A stretch of DNA of 56,974 bases from positions 1 to 56,974 of the forward strand of contig CAYGZM010000009.1 in NCBI GenBank assembly GCA_964354365.1, written 5' to 3'. Numbering within the stretch: position 1 is the stretch's first letter; each line of letters begins with the position of its first letter. Shown here piece by piece: positions 1-8,828 of this stretch. The DNA is from CAYGZM01 sp964354365. Lineage in GTDB: Bacteria > Planctomycetota > Phycisphaerae > Sedimentisphaerales > Anaerobacaceae. The position numbers were made by a program, and so were the translations under genes. The notes under the pieces were generated by a model. It saw only the letters and a program-made list of their open reading frames with translations. It made no database searches and was not told the origin of the DNA.

Positions 1-3000
1 GGGTGGCGAAAGCGGACATAGACTTTCTTCGGCGGATTGCGGCCGGGCGGATCAAAGGTCACTTCGATTCGGCCTTCGGCAACGTGCGATTCCCACTTTG
101 CCGACATCGGGCCGAAATATGTCCCGGCATTCTCGATGCCGCAGGTTTTGCCTTCGGCCACCCAGTACCGCGGTATTGCAGCGCCGAGCCAAAGCTCGTC
201 CCCGCGCTCCTCTATGAACATCAGCCGCAGCCAATACGTCGAATTGGCCTCATCCGAGGATTTGTAGTGGTCGCCCCTGTGGTCGCCGATATTCGGCAGG
301 GCGTGCTCGGTCATCATCCGCGTATCGGGGAAGTAGCTGACCGCAAAGGCGTTGAAGTACGCCCGCAAAAAGTGCTTGGGCTCATCCCGCAGCAGGTACG
401 GAATCGGATTGATTAGCAAGTTCGCCTGCATTGAAATCCCGCCCCTGCTGAACCAGTACTTATCGAAATCGGCCCCGGTGATGTTATAGCCATACTGCTC
501 GGAGATGTAGAGATTGTCCTCGAAATCCTTGATTATCCAGGTGGCCATTCGGTCCCACGGGTCGATCATGCCGATGCGTATCGTAGAGATGGCTCCCTCG
601 AGGGTCTCTGTAATCCAGCCGAATGTTCGGCCCCGCCGGTGCGCCTCCGGCGGAATGTGCGGCACCCAGCTCCCGTCGCGCAGCCTCACTACGGGCGACC
701 GCCGCATCGCCTCGGTAAACGCCGCGATGATGTCCTTGCGGTACGCCTCCGCCTCTTTAATGAGCCGTTCGCCGTCGGGCAGTCCCGCATCGGCAAGCGC
801 CCGGGCCGCGTTATCCATCCCCCACCAGGAATACACGTTGGTCGAGAGCCAGCACCGCCAGTCCCTTATGTCCTCCAGCGAACCGGCCGGCAGCAGACCC
901 CGCTCAATCGCCAGTATCGGCGACTGCTCCGCCGCCGCTATCGTCCGTTTTCGTTCGCGTACAATCCACTCGCATCCCTTCACGATCTTCGGCGCGGCGC
1001 CTTTCAGCCACTCGGCATCACGCGTGTACCAATAGTGCTCTCCAAGACACCACAGCACAAACCCATGGTGCTGGTTATATCCGCCGTCCTCGTATCCGCC
1101 CGCACCGTAGAATACGCCTTCCTTTCCCGAATACGTCCCCGGCAAAGCCACCGTGCCCTGATAGTGCAGCCAGGTTTCCAGGGCCTGCTCCGCCCGCTTG
1201 TGGTAGCCGCGGCGGTCCAGGTCGCTGACCATCATGCACGATTCATTACTGAACGCCCCGTATGAAAACGTCCCCACCCGCGCCACGTAGCGGTCGCTGG
1301 TCCCGACCTCGCGGTCGGTATTGAGCAGAAGATGCGAGACGTGGGCCTTATAGTAGTCGTTTATCATTGGCTCAGGCGTAATTATCTGCGCGCCCTCGGC
1401 GACGCGCTTTTGCCAATACCGGCGCACCGCATCGAGAGCCGCCTCAAACTTGATGTCGCGCAGCTTTGCCCATTCCTGCTGGTCCGTGAGCGTGATATAC
1501 GGTATCGCAACATCCACTGTGCGCGTCGGCGCATCGGCAGTGAGTTTGGCGCGGTAGACGATTTTCTTGTCTTCCGCCTGCAGCGTGTAACTACCGGCCG
1601 GGTCCGGCGAGCCGACAAGCATGCGCAAACGCTTGGGGTCCGTCCCGGCAGCGAAAATCCAGCCATCGTCCATACCTAATTGGCCGCCGCCGGCCTGAAC
1701 GTCGAGCCTCGCCTGCGCCTCTTCATCCCCGGCGCGGGCAATCTCGAATCTAATTATCAGCACCAGCGTATCATCGGCGTAAATTGCGCCCCCCGGCGCA
1801 GGCACGCCGGCAAACGGAACCACAAATGCCCTCTGGCTGTAGCGGACGCCGTCGCGGCGCCACTCTGCGTGTATGATGGGAAGGCAGCCATCGACCGGAT
1901 GGCGATCAACCAAGTCGGACGCGGACAAGCCGAAACTGTAGTCAACCGAGTCGCCGTCAAAGAGGCAGCGTTTTGTGTCTTTGCCGCGGATTCGATTAAG
2001 CCAGCCGAAGCGGCAGAACACGCTGCCGTCCGGCTCCACACCGAAATACTGCCGGCCGCCTTCAAAGCCAAGAGGGATATAGAACGGTTCCTTGGTTGGG
2101 ATGTCTTTCCAGGCATTGGCGAAGGTCTGCTCGGGAACCTGCGAGACACGTCTGTAAATGTTTTTTTGCATTTCCTGTTTCCAGGCTTGGTTGGCCGATT
2201 CGTATGTTGTGCCGTCCCCGGCCTTGCGGACTATCACGCCGAAGTCCGGCAGAAAAATATGGCCGTGCTTGATCAAATCGCAAGCGGCAAACGAAAACGT
2301 CTCGCACGCACAGCGCAGCGTCACCACAGTCTCGTCAAAGGAGCTGTAGCCCTGTGTTTTCGCATAGAGCACCCTGCCGCGGACGCCGTCGGGCTCTCGG
2401 CGCACCGTTGACTTCCACCTATGCGCAGCAGGACTGATTTTGACCTTGCTCGCGGCGGCCAACGGCTCAACCTGCTCGACCACGCCGTTGAATACCTCAA
2501 GCCGCCCGTCCCAGACCTGCCTTTGCTTTTGAGCGGTACTGCCCCATTCGACCTCGAATTCGAGCGGTTCCCAGACCGAATCCGTGTAAGCTTCAAACGC
2601 CTCGACTGCCGGCAGCGCCGCATCCGCCGCAACCCGCAGCTTCAACGTTGAACGATATCGCGCCGAAAAATCCTTAATATCAGGAAACTCCTTTGCGTTC
2701 ACCGGGTTGAACGTAAACGTGTACGTCGAGCCGTTGACTTCGAGATTCGTATCGGCCTTTTGCCACTTGCCCTGATGCCAGTCGCCCACATTAAGCCATC
2801 CGGAGCTTCCCGCCCCGGACGGGTTGTCGCGCGGAATCCGCTGATGCGGCCAGCTCGACTGCCAGTACTCAAGTCTGACGCCGTCCGCCTTGGCGACCGT
2901 CGCCGAATCGGCAAATCTAACCACCACCCGGAAGATGTCCCTCGCATCCTCCCAGAATACACCGTAGTCCTTGCCGCCGGCGCCCCAGCTTTTGACCTCG

Positions 3001-3170
3001 CCGAACGGCACAACGTCCACAGCCCCGCCCTGTTTCGCAGCCAAACACGCCCTCAAGGGCAGTGCCGCAATTATCAACGCTGCCGCACACATAATCTGTA
3101 AGCCGCTGTTCCGCAACTGCCTTACAGCCCTTCGGCGACTATACGCCTCGAATGTCTCGCACTTTTTCAT
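1..3170 (-). CDS. secreted six-hairpin (alpha/alpha) glycosidase-like protein, 3' end beyond window
   Basis: An uninterrupted minus-strand frame runs from ATG at 3170 (AAAGG nine bases upstream) to the left edge: at least 1056 codons, with no stop inside the window. The N-terminus has a long basic n-region and then a hydrophobic stretch at residues 26-46, read as a signal peptide. Residues 50-450 look like beta-sandwich modules. The part from about residue 590 onward is helical with many aromatic residues, including YNQHHGFVLWCLGEHYWY near residue 700 and WITETLEGAI near 850. This is the look of (alpha/alpha)6-barrel glycosidases and debranching-type enzymes. Substrate is unknown and no catalytic acid can be assigned by eye. 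It is divergent from icd. The reading frame is sure; the family is an inference from sequence texture. Confidence 0.75.
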   Translation of the reverse strand, partial: MKKCETFEAYSRRRAVRQLRNSGLQIMCAAALIIAALPLRACLAAKQGGAVDVVPFGEVKSWGAGGKDYGVFWEDARDIFRVVVRFADSATVAKADGVRLEYWQSSWPHQRIPRDNPSGAGSSGWLNVGDWHQGKWQKADTNLEVNGSTYTFTFNPVNAKEFPDIKDFSARYRSTLKLRVAADAALPAVEAFEAYTDSVWEPLEFEVEWGSTAQKQRQVWDGRLEVFNGVVEQVEPLAAASKVKISPAAHRWKSTVRREPDGVRGRVLYAKTQGYSSFDETVVTLRCACETFSFAACDLIKHGHIFLPDFGVIVRKAGDGTTYESANQAWKQEMQKNIYRRVSQVPEQTFANAWKDIPTKEPFYIPLGFEGGRQYFGVEPDGSVFCRFGWLNRIRGKDTKRCLFDGDSVDYSFGLSASDLVDRHPVDGCLPIIHAEWRRDGVRYSQRAFVVPFAGVPAPGGAIYADDTLVLIIRFEIARAGDEEAQARLDVQAGGGQLGMDDGWIFAAGTDPKRLRMLVGSPDPAGSYTLQAEDKKIVYRAKLTADAPTRTVDVAIPYITLTDQQEWAKLRDIKFEAALDAVRRYWQKRVAEGAQIITPEPMINDYYKAHVSHLLLNTDREVGTSDRYVARVGTFSYGAFSNESCMMVSDLDRRGYHKRAEQALETWLHYQGTVALPGTYSGKEGVFYGAGGYEDGGYNQHHGFVLWCLGEHYWYTRDAEWLKGAAPKIVKGCEWIVRERKRTIAAAEQSPILAIERGLLPAGSLEDIRDWRCWLSTNVYSWWGMDNAARALADAGLPDGERLIKEAEAYRKDIIAAFTEAMRRSPVVRLRDGSWVPHIPPEAHRRGRTFGWITETLEGAISTIRIGMIDPWDRMATWIIKDFEDNLYISEQYGYNITGADFDKYWFSRGGISMQANLLINPIPYLLRDEPKHFLRAYFNAFAVSYFPDTRMMTEHALPNIGDHRGDHYKSSDEANSTYWLRLMFIEERGDELWLGAAIPRYWVAEGKTCGIENAGTYFGPMSAKWESHVAEGRIEVTFDPPGRNPPKKVYVRFRH

Positions 3171-3205
3171 AGCATTTTACCTTTCAACTATCCCGGCTGT
3201 GCCGA

Positions 3206-3237
3206 ACAATATAGGTCTAACCTGCAATTTTGCAGAA
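3206..3237. repeat. solo end of the 166-bp inverted-repeat element
   Basis: These 32 bases match the right end of the elements at 42582-42747 and 33387-33626 almost exactly. No left end is found nearby, so this is a fragment left by partial deletion or a solo terminal repeat. It lies just upstream of the glycosidase-like gene. Confidence 0.7.
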
Positions 3238-3351
3238 CTCATATAAGTTCGCTCCGAATGATTATACCTGCCCTGCATCGTTTGGCAATCACTTCCGCAA
3301 CGTACCGAGGCGACATTCACGAATCCGCCGACACAAACTACAAGCCCGCGC

Positions 3352-3380
3352 TTGACAGGACCCCCCCTGCCGGATACACT
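3352..3380 (+). promoter_or_regulatory. sigma70-type promoter of icd with a C7 tract in the spacer
   Basis: TTGACA at 3352-3357 and TACACT at 3375-3380 are separated by exactly 17 bases. The spacer contains seven consecutive C residues (3361-3367). It is well placed for the isocitrate dehydrogenase gene starting at 3464. Confidence 0.55.
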
Positions 3381-3444
3381 GTGCTATATTGCTGTCGCAT
3401 AAGGAGTTATCATGCTGTTTTCTTGAAAATCGGTCGGTTTGAGT
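3377..3444 (+). repeat. right half of the 161-bp inverted-repeat element
   Basis: This segment aligns with the right part of the copies at 6565-6725 and 52079-52239, from CACTGTGCTATA to the terminal GTTTGAGT. The left half is missing. As with the full copies, it ends a few bases before a start codon, here 20 bases before icd. Confidence 0.75.
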
Positions 3445-3463
3445 ACTTTAGGAGTATTTCAGT

Positions 3464-4546
3464 ATGCCCAATGTTACTCTCGTCACCGGTGATGGAATCG
3501 GCCCTGAAATCGCGCAAGCCACGCGCAGGTGCATCGACGCCACAGGCGCCGGCATCAACTGGGAAATCGCCGAGGCCGGTACGGAAGTAATGCAGCGGCT
3601 CGGAACCCCGCTGCCCGACGCCACCATCGAATCAATCAAGAAAAACAATATCGCCCTGAAGGCCCCCATCACCACGCCCGTCGGCAAGGGCTTCCGCAGC
3701 ATAAATGTCCACCTCCGCCAGTCGCTCGACCTCTACGCCTGCCTGCGCCCCTGCAAGAGCTACAAGGGCGTCCGCAGCAGATACTCCGACATCGACCTGA
3801 TAGTCGTCCGCGAGAATACCGAGGACCTCTACGCGGGCATCGAATTCCAAAAAGGCAAAGACGACACCGCCAGGCTCATACACTGGCTCAATGAGCACAG
3901 CAGCCGAAAGATAACCTCCGACTCCGGCATAAGCATAAAGCCCATCTCCGTCTCCGCCACGCAGCGCATCGTCCGCTTTGCATTCGACTACGCCCGCAAG
4001 CTCGCCCGCAAAAAAGTCACCAGCGTCCACAAGGCCAACATCATGAAATTCTCCGACGGCCTCTGGCTCGACGTCAGCCGCGAAGTCGCAAAGCAATACC
4101 CCGATATCGAGTTCGAGGACCGCATCGTCGATAATATGTGCATGCAGCTCATCCAGAAGCCAGAGCTTTACGATGTCCTCGTCCTACCTAACCTCTACGG
4201 CGACATAATAAGCGACCTGTGCGCCGGCCTGGTCGGCGGACTCGGCGTCGCGCCGGGCGGAAATATCGGCGACAACACCGCCATCTTCGAGGCAACACAC
4301 GGCTCCGCCCCCAAATACAAGGGCCTCAACAAGGTCAATCCAACCGCCCTGATACTGAGCGGCGTGATGATGCTCCGCCACCTCGGCAAGGCCGCCGAGG
4401 CCGACAGGCTCGAAAACGCCGTCGCCGCCGTCATCGCCGAGGGCAAAGACGTCACCTACGATATGAAACCCGACCGCGACGACCCCACCGCAGTAGGAAC
4501 AAGCCAAATGGCCGACGCCATAATCAAAAGAATAAGGCGAGATTAG
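3464..4546 (+). CDS. icd: isocitrate dehydrogenase, NADP-type signature
   Basis: A 360-residue member of the isocitrate/isopropylmalate dehydrogenase family, oxidatively decarboxylating isocitrate to 2-oxoglutarate in the cytoplasm (TCA cycle). The substrate loop SINVHLRQSLDLYACLRP (from about residue 79), RENTEDLYAGIE (116) and NLYGDIISDLCAG (243) are typical of IDH rather than isopropylmalate dehydrogenase. The cofactor segment reads HGSAPKYKG. The Lys-Tyr pair is the NADP signature of the E. coli enzyme; NAD enzymes usually have Asp-Ile there. The protein is shorter than E. coli Icd (416 residues), as in the compact bacterial forms. The ATG follows TAGGAG. It appears monocistronic with its own promoter. 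Confidence 0.93.
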   Translation: MPNVTLVTGDGIGPEIAQATRRCIDATGAGINWEIAEAGTEVMQRLGTPLPDATIESIKKNNIALKAPITTPVGKGFRSINVHLRQSLDLYACLRPCKSYKGVRSRYSDIDLIVVRENTEDLYAGIEFQKGKDDTARLIHWLNEHSSRKITSDSGISIKPISVSATQRIVRFAFDYARKLARKKVTSVHKANIMKFSDGLWLDVSREVAKQYPDIEFEDRIVDNMCMQLIQKPELYDVLVLPNLYGDIISDLCAGLVGGLGVAPGGNIGDNTAIFEATHGSAPKYKGLNKVNPTALILSGVMMLRHLGKAAEADRLENAVAAVIAEGKDVTYDMKPDRDDPTAVGTSQMADAIIKRIRRD

Positions 4547-4782
4547 CCTGCTCTGCGTCGGGCTGCCGGACGTCATTGCGAGGAGGACCGACTTGTCGGG
4601 CCGACGTGGCAATCTCTAATTCGCCGGTACTTCAGACTACTTGGTTGGCCCTCGGCCGCCGCCCTCCAAGTGTCTCCCAGACCAAGACGAGCCCCTCGCT
4701 CGGAGAACGAGACAAACATATTCTCATTTTCGGCGTATGAAGGTCTAATTCTTAGCCGATATTGAGTCTTTGGAGGAAAAAA

Positions 4783-5177
4783 ATGGGTTCATGTAAAGTG
4801 GCGAAATTCATCCGCAAAGTTTGGAAGGATTGGTGGAAGACCGCGTTTTTCATCCTTTTCGTCGTTGTTCCTGTAAAATCGAGCTTGGCCGACTGGAATT
4901 GGGTCCCCACCGGCTCGATGAACCCCACAATCCTCGATGGCGACCTCATTTATGTCGATAAAATCGCTTACGACCTTCAAATCCCCCTCACATTGCATCG
5001 GCTGGCGATAGCTACTTCGTAATGGGCGACAACCGCGATATGAGCAAGGATTCGCAATATTTCGGCTTTGTCCAAGGAGATGTAATACTCGGAAAAGCAA
5101 AGGCCATCATCCTCTCATTCGACATAACCGACAAATACCAGCCCCGCCTCAAAAGATTCCTCTCCCCCCTTGATTAG
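4783..5177 (+). pseudogene. lepB: signal peptidase I with internal deletion and frameshift
   Basis: ATG at 4783 follows GGAGG. The first part encodes a membrane anchor (residues about 17-33) and the catalytic serine motif PTGSMNPTILDGD, then IAYDLQIPLT. This frame stops at 5022. The next frame resumes the family with GDSYFVMGDNRDMSKDS and runs to TAG at 5175-5177. The segment that should lie between, holding the catalytic lysine (KR-GLPGD box) and much of the beta domain, is absent. The join lies near 4995-5006. The product cannot form the Ser/Lys dyad. An assembly collapse could mimic this, but loss of the middle and a frame change together fit a decayed copy. A functional lepB presumably lies elsewhere. 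Confidence 0.8.
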
Positions 5178-5478
5178 CCCGCACACCTGTGGTGCGGGTC
5201 CTCTCGACCTGCTTATCCTCACAAACGTCCTCCAGTGGCCCCATCCAAATAGATAATGACAACCCGCCCGGAAACTGTTAAGAATACTTCGGATTTCGGC
5301 ATGGCTCAAGTACGTCAGATTCCGAGTTACATTATTTGTGGCTCCATACGGTGTGGCAGCCTCAAATCCGAAGGATTTGGGGATGGTTGCACCGCTCTTG
5401 GAGCTTTGCCATCCCCAAGCTGCGCTTGAGGCTGCCACCCGGAATTGAACCACGCCCGGTTTTCAAGGAATCTAAGGG
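5178..5478. repeat. gene-free stretch with a long inverted repeat
   Basis: No gene is seen. Arms of 13 bases, GTGGCAGCCTCAA (5353-5365) and TTGAGGCTGCCAC (5426-5438), enclose a second pair GGGGATGG/CCATCCCC. Together they could form a long interrupted hairpin ahead of lpxK. Confidence 0.5.
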
Positions 5479-6561
5479 TTGAATCAGGCTGATTACAGAA
5501 AACTTGTTTCGGGCCAAAACACCGGCTTATCCGCGGTGCTTTTGCGTTTGCTGCTGAGAATCCCCGCCTGCGCCTACTCGCTCGTCATCCGCCTGCGGAA
5601 TCTCTTCTACGACACGGGCCTTTTCAAGGCCAGCCGCGCAGACGCAGCAGTCATCAGCATCGGCAACATCACCGCCGGCGGCGCAGGCAAAACCCCGCTC
5701 GTCATCTGGCTGTATAATCAGCTATCGCACAGTTGCCAATGCGCAATCCTCACCCGCGGCTACAAAACCCGACAAGGCCCGCTGCTCGACGAGCCGGCAA
5801 TCCTCGCCGAGAGCTGCCCGGACGCCAGAGTGGTGGTAAATCCCGACCGCGTCGCAGGCGCCGCCGAAGCCGTCAGCTTCGGCGCAGACGTGCTGATTAT
5901 GGACGATGGATTCCAGCATCGCCGATTAGCCAGAGACCTCGACATCGTCGCGATTGATGCAACGATGCCCTTTGGCTACGGCAAAGTACTCCCAGCCGGG
6001 CTGCTGCGGGAACCCGTCACCGCACTGAAACGCGCCGACGCGATCATCATCACAAGGTCCGACCAGGTCGCCGACGCAGAGCTGGCCAAAATCGAACATA
6101 AGATTCGGCACATCAAAGCCGACATCCCAATCGCCAGGTCGATACACGCCCCCATCTGCGCTATAGACTCCGACGCCAACGAAATAAGCATTGAAAAGCT
6201 AAAGGGCAAGAAGGTTTTCGCCTTCTGCGGAATAGGCAATCCGGATGCCTTCCTCAATACCGTCATAAATCTCGGAGCCAACATCCTCGGCTCGAAGATA
6301 TTCGACGACCACCATCATTACACCGACGCCTGCATAGCCGAGATATCCAAACGAGCTGAGCGTCTCGACGCCGATCTGGCGATGACGACCCAAAAGGACT
6401 GGACAAAGCTTGCCCCCATCCTCGCAGCCGAAAAACGCCCCGCCTTTGCGTATCTGGCCGTGGAGATTCGATTCCAGGCCGGGGAGGACAAATTAAGAAA
6501 CTTGATTGAAGGCACATTAACTGATAGAATCTCCCGCAAGTTGAAACGCAAGATACAGTAA
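5479..6561 (+). CDS. lpxK: tetraacyldisaccharide 4'-kinase
   Basis: A 360-residue LpxK. It phosphorylates the 4' position of the lipid A disaccharide at the inner face of the cytoplasmic membrane. The N-terminal amphipathic/hydrophobic anchor is at residues 15-45, the Walker A motif GNITAGGAGKTP near residue 58, and DDGFQHRRLARDLDIVAID near 140, all diagnostic of the family. The start is TTG at 5479, chosen because the encoded N-terminus (YRKLVSG...) matches the usual LpxK start and AAGG lies upstream. It opens the LPS gene run. A 161-bp repeat begins three bases after the stop and separates it from hldE. Confidence 0.93.
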   Translation: MNQADYRKLVSGQNTGLSAVLLRLLLRIPACAYSLVIRLRNLFYDTGLFKASRADAAVISIGNITAGGAGKTPLVIWLYNQLSHSCQCAILTRGYKTRQGPLLDEPAILAESCPDARVVVNPDRVAGAAEAVSFGADVLIMDDGFQHRRLARDLDIVAIDATMPFGYGKVLPAGLLREPVTALKRADAIIITRSDQVADAELAKIEHKIRHIKADIPIARSIHAPICAIDSDANEISIEKLKGKKVFAFCGIGNPDAFLNTVINLGANILGSKIFDDHHHYTDACIAEISKRAERLDADLAMTTQKDWTKLAPILAAEKRPAFAYLAVEIRFQAGEDKLRNLIEGTLTDRISRKLKRKIQ

Positions 6562-6564
6562 AGA

Positions 6565-6725
6565 ACTCAAACTGACCGGTTCGCCTTGTCATACCTGCGA
6601 AGGCAGGTATCCAGTAGTGTGGCGAGTGAGTGGATTCCCGCTTTCGCGGGAATGACACACTGTGCTATACTGCTGTCGTATAGGGACTTATCGTCCCGGT
6701 TTCTTGAAAACCGGTCAGTTTAAGT
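6565..6725 (+). repeat. 161-bp inverted-repeat (MITE-like) element, full copy
   Basis: The ends are inverted copies: ACTCAAACTGACCGGTT at the left and AACCGGTCAGTTTAAGT at the right. The inside holds further hairpins (TACCTGCGAAGGCAGGTA, and CCCGCTTTCGCGGG). It has the same length as the copy at 52079-52239 and is nearly identical to it. It encodes nothing and ends 12 bases before the hldE start. Confidence 0.85.
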
Positions 6726-6737
6726 AAAGAATCCTAA

Positions 6738-8225
6738 ATGCACGAAAACCTGCTCAAAATCGTGACTACTCTTGGCTCGCCGAGAATACTCGTCGCCGGC
6801 GACTTTATGCTCGACGTCTATACCTATGGCGACGCCCTCAGAATAAGCCCCGAGGCCCCCGTGCCCGTCCTCAAGGTGACGCAAACCGACTACCACTGCG
6901 GCGGCGCTGGCCGTGTCGCAGCGGACATCGCCGTCCTCGGCGCAGTGCCGCTCTGTCTCGGCGTAATCGGCTGCGACCAGGACAGTGAAATCCTCACTGA
7001 GCAGTTGACGCGCATCGGCGCCGACATCACCGCTCTTCTCAGGGCGCCAAACCGTCCGACCACCACCAAGCAGCGGCTTATAGGCCTGGCGCAGCATCGC
7101 CACCGCCAGCAGCTTATGAGAATAGACCGGGAATCCAGCGATCCGGTCCCCGACGAGCTTTGCCGCCGGATCCTCGATGCCTACCGCCAAAACCTTCCGC
7201 AGGTCAATGTAGTCTGCCTCCAGGATTACAATAAGGGCCTGCTCACTCCCTCTGTCTGTAGCCAAATGATAGACCTCGCTCGACAGGCCGGAAAAAAGGT
7301 CCTCGTTGACCCTTCGCCGATTGACGACTATTCAAAATACCGTCACGCCACACTGATTACCCCCAATCGAAAGGAGGCATCCATCGCCGTCGGTTTCAAT
7401 ATAGACACTCCCGACAGCGCCGCAAGGGCCGCCGAGCAGCTCATCCGGGAGCTGGCCCTCGAAGCTGTCGTCGTTACCCTGGACTGCGAAGGGGCATATC
7501 TGAAAACCAAAGATATAGCCGCTCTCATACCGACCAGGCCGCGAAGCGTCTATGACGTCACCGGGGCAGGAGACATGGTCCTGGCCGCTCTGGCCGTCAC
7601 GCTCGCCGAGGGGCACGACTATGTGGCCGCTGTCGAGCTGGCCAACAGGGCTGCGGGACTCGAAGTCGAAAAATTCGGCAACGCAACCGTCACAAAAGAT
7701 GAAATCGTCAATGACATATTCAGCGAAGACCGCCGTAGAACCGGAAAGATTCGATCCGCCGATGCCCTGCTCGATGAGCTTGGCTGGCGCCGAAAACAAA
7801 ATCAAACCGTCGTGTTCACCAACGGCTGTTTCGACGTCGTGCACAGAGGACACATCGAGTATCTCAAGTTCACAAAGCAGCAGGGTGACATAGTGGTCCT
7901 CGGATTGAACAGCGACAACTCGGTAAGGACTATCAAAGGTCCGGATCGACCCATCAACAACGAGCACGACCGCGCCGCCGTCCTCGCAGCTTTGGAAACC
8001 GTTGACTATATCACTATCTTCGACGATCCCACCCCGATTGACCTGATAATGAAAGTAAGGCCCGACGTGCTGGTCAAAGGCGAGGACTGGGCTGAAAAAG
8101 GCGTCGTCGGGCGCGAGTTCGTAGAGTCCTGCGGCGGCAGGGTCGCACTTGCGCCCCTGGTCAAGGGGAAAAGCTCCACCGCCACTATCGAAAAAATCAA
8201 ATCATTGCAGTCGGAATCCCGATGA
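6738..8225 (+). CDS. hldE: bifunctional heptose-7-phosphate kinase / heptose-1-phosphate adenylyltransferase
   Basis: A 495-residue two-domain HldE (RfaE). Residues 1-330 are a PfkB-family sugar kinase: the GGAGR substrate loop is near residue 55 and the catalytic DVTGAGD near 272. Residues 350-495 are a nucleotidyltransferase with TNGCFDVVHRGHIEYL, the HxGH motif, from about 357. It makes D-glycero-D-manno-heptose 1,7-bisphosphate and later activates heptose 1-phosphate with ATP for LPS core synthesis. Length and order match the fused enzyme of enteric bacteria. The stop overlaps the gmhA start by four bases (ATGA), so the two are translationally coupled. Confidence 0.95.
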   Translation: MHENLLKIVTTLGSPRILVAGDFMLDVYTYGDALRISPEAPVPVLKVTQTDYHCGGAGRVAADIAVLGAVPLCLGVIGCDQDSEILTEQLTRIGADITALLRAPNRPTTTKQRLIGLAQHRHRQQLMRIDRESSDPVPDELCRRILDAYRQNLPQVNVVCLQDYNKGLLTPSVCSQMIDLARQAGKKVLVDPSPIDDYSKYRHATLITPNRKEASIAVGFNIDTPDSAARAAEQLIRELALEAVVVTLDCEGAYLKTKDIAALIPTRPRSVYDVTGAGDMVLAALAVTLAEGHDYVAAVELANRAAGLEVEKFGNATVTKDEIVNDIFSEDRRRTGKIRSADALLDELGWRRKQNQTVVFTNGCFDVVHRGHIEYLKFTKQQGDIVVLGLNSDNSVRTIKGPDRPINNEHDRAAVLAALETVDYITIFDDPTPIDLIMKVRPDVLVKGEDWAEKGVVGREFVESCGGRVALAPLVKGKSSTATIEKIKSLQSESR

Positions 8226-8806
8226 ATAACAATACCAAACAGCTAATCATCCAGACCCTTGATACTCACGAGCGATTGCTGGCGCAGCTGCGGCGAAACG
8301 CCGCCGAGACAATCGCCGCCGCCTCGCAGATGATTACCGATGCGCTAAAGAACAACGGCACCGTCTATACCTGCGGCAACGGAGGCTCGGCCGCGGATGC
8401 GCAGCACATAGCCGGCGAGCTTGTCGGAAGATTCACGCGCGAACGAAAGGCCCTCGCCGCCGTCGCCCTCTCCACCGACACGTCCGTTTTGACCTCTATC
8501 GCCAACGATTACGCTTATGAAAGGGTCTTTGCCCGCCAGGTCGAGGCCCTCGTCAGAAAAGGCGACGTCCTCTGGGCCTTCTCCACCAGCGGAACATCCG
8601 CCAACGTTATCGCCGCCGCTAAATTGGCAAAGGAAAAAGGCGCCCATATCCTCGCCTTCACCGGCAGAGCCGACACCGCGCTCGAGCAGCTCGCCGATAT
8701 CTGCCTCTGCGCCAACAGCGAGTCCACCGCGCGCAGCCAGGAAATTCATCAACTGGCCTACCACATAATCTGTGACCTCGTCGAACAAAGCTTTACAGAC
8801 AGTTAA
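8222..8806 (+). CDS. gmhA: phosphoheptose isomerase
   Basis: A 194-residue SIS-domain protein converting sedoheptulose 7-phosphate to D-glycero-D-manno-heptose 7-phosphate, the first step of the ADP-heptose pathway. YTCGNGGSAADAQHIAGELVGRF near residue 49 and FSTSGTSANVI near 120 are the GmhA signatures; length is normal for the family. It overlaps hldE by ATGA and is followed after 22 bases by gmhB, so one transcript supplies successive steps. Confidence 0.95.
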   Translation: MNNNTKQLIIQTLDTHERLLAQLRRNAAETIAAASQMITDALKNNGTVYTCGNGGSAADAQHIAGELVGRFTRERKALAAVALSTDTSVLTSIANDYAYERVFARQVEALVRKGDVLWAFSTSGTSANVIAAAKLAKEKGAHILAFTGRADTALEQLADICLCANSESTARSQEIHQLAYHIICDLVEQSFTDS

Positions 8807-8828
8807 ACACCGGACGGATTCAGCGGGT

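Noticed and set aside
6643..6671. Promoter inside the 161-bp element
   Set aside because: TATACT is a good -10 but no convincing -35 lies 16-18 bases upstream, so I report only the repeat and not a promoter.
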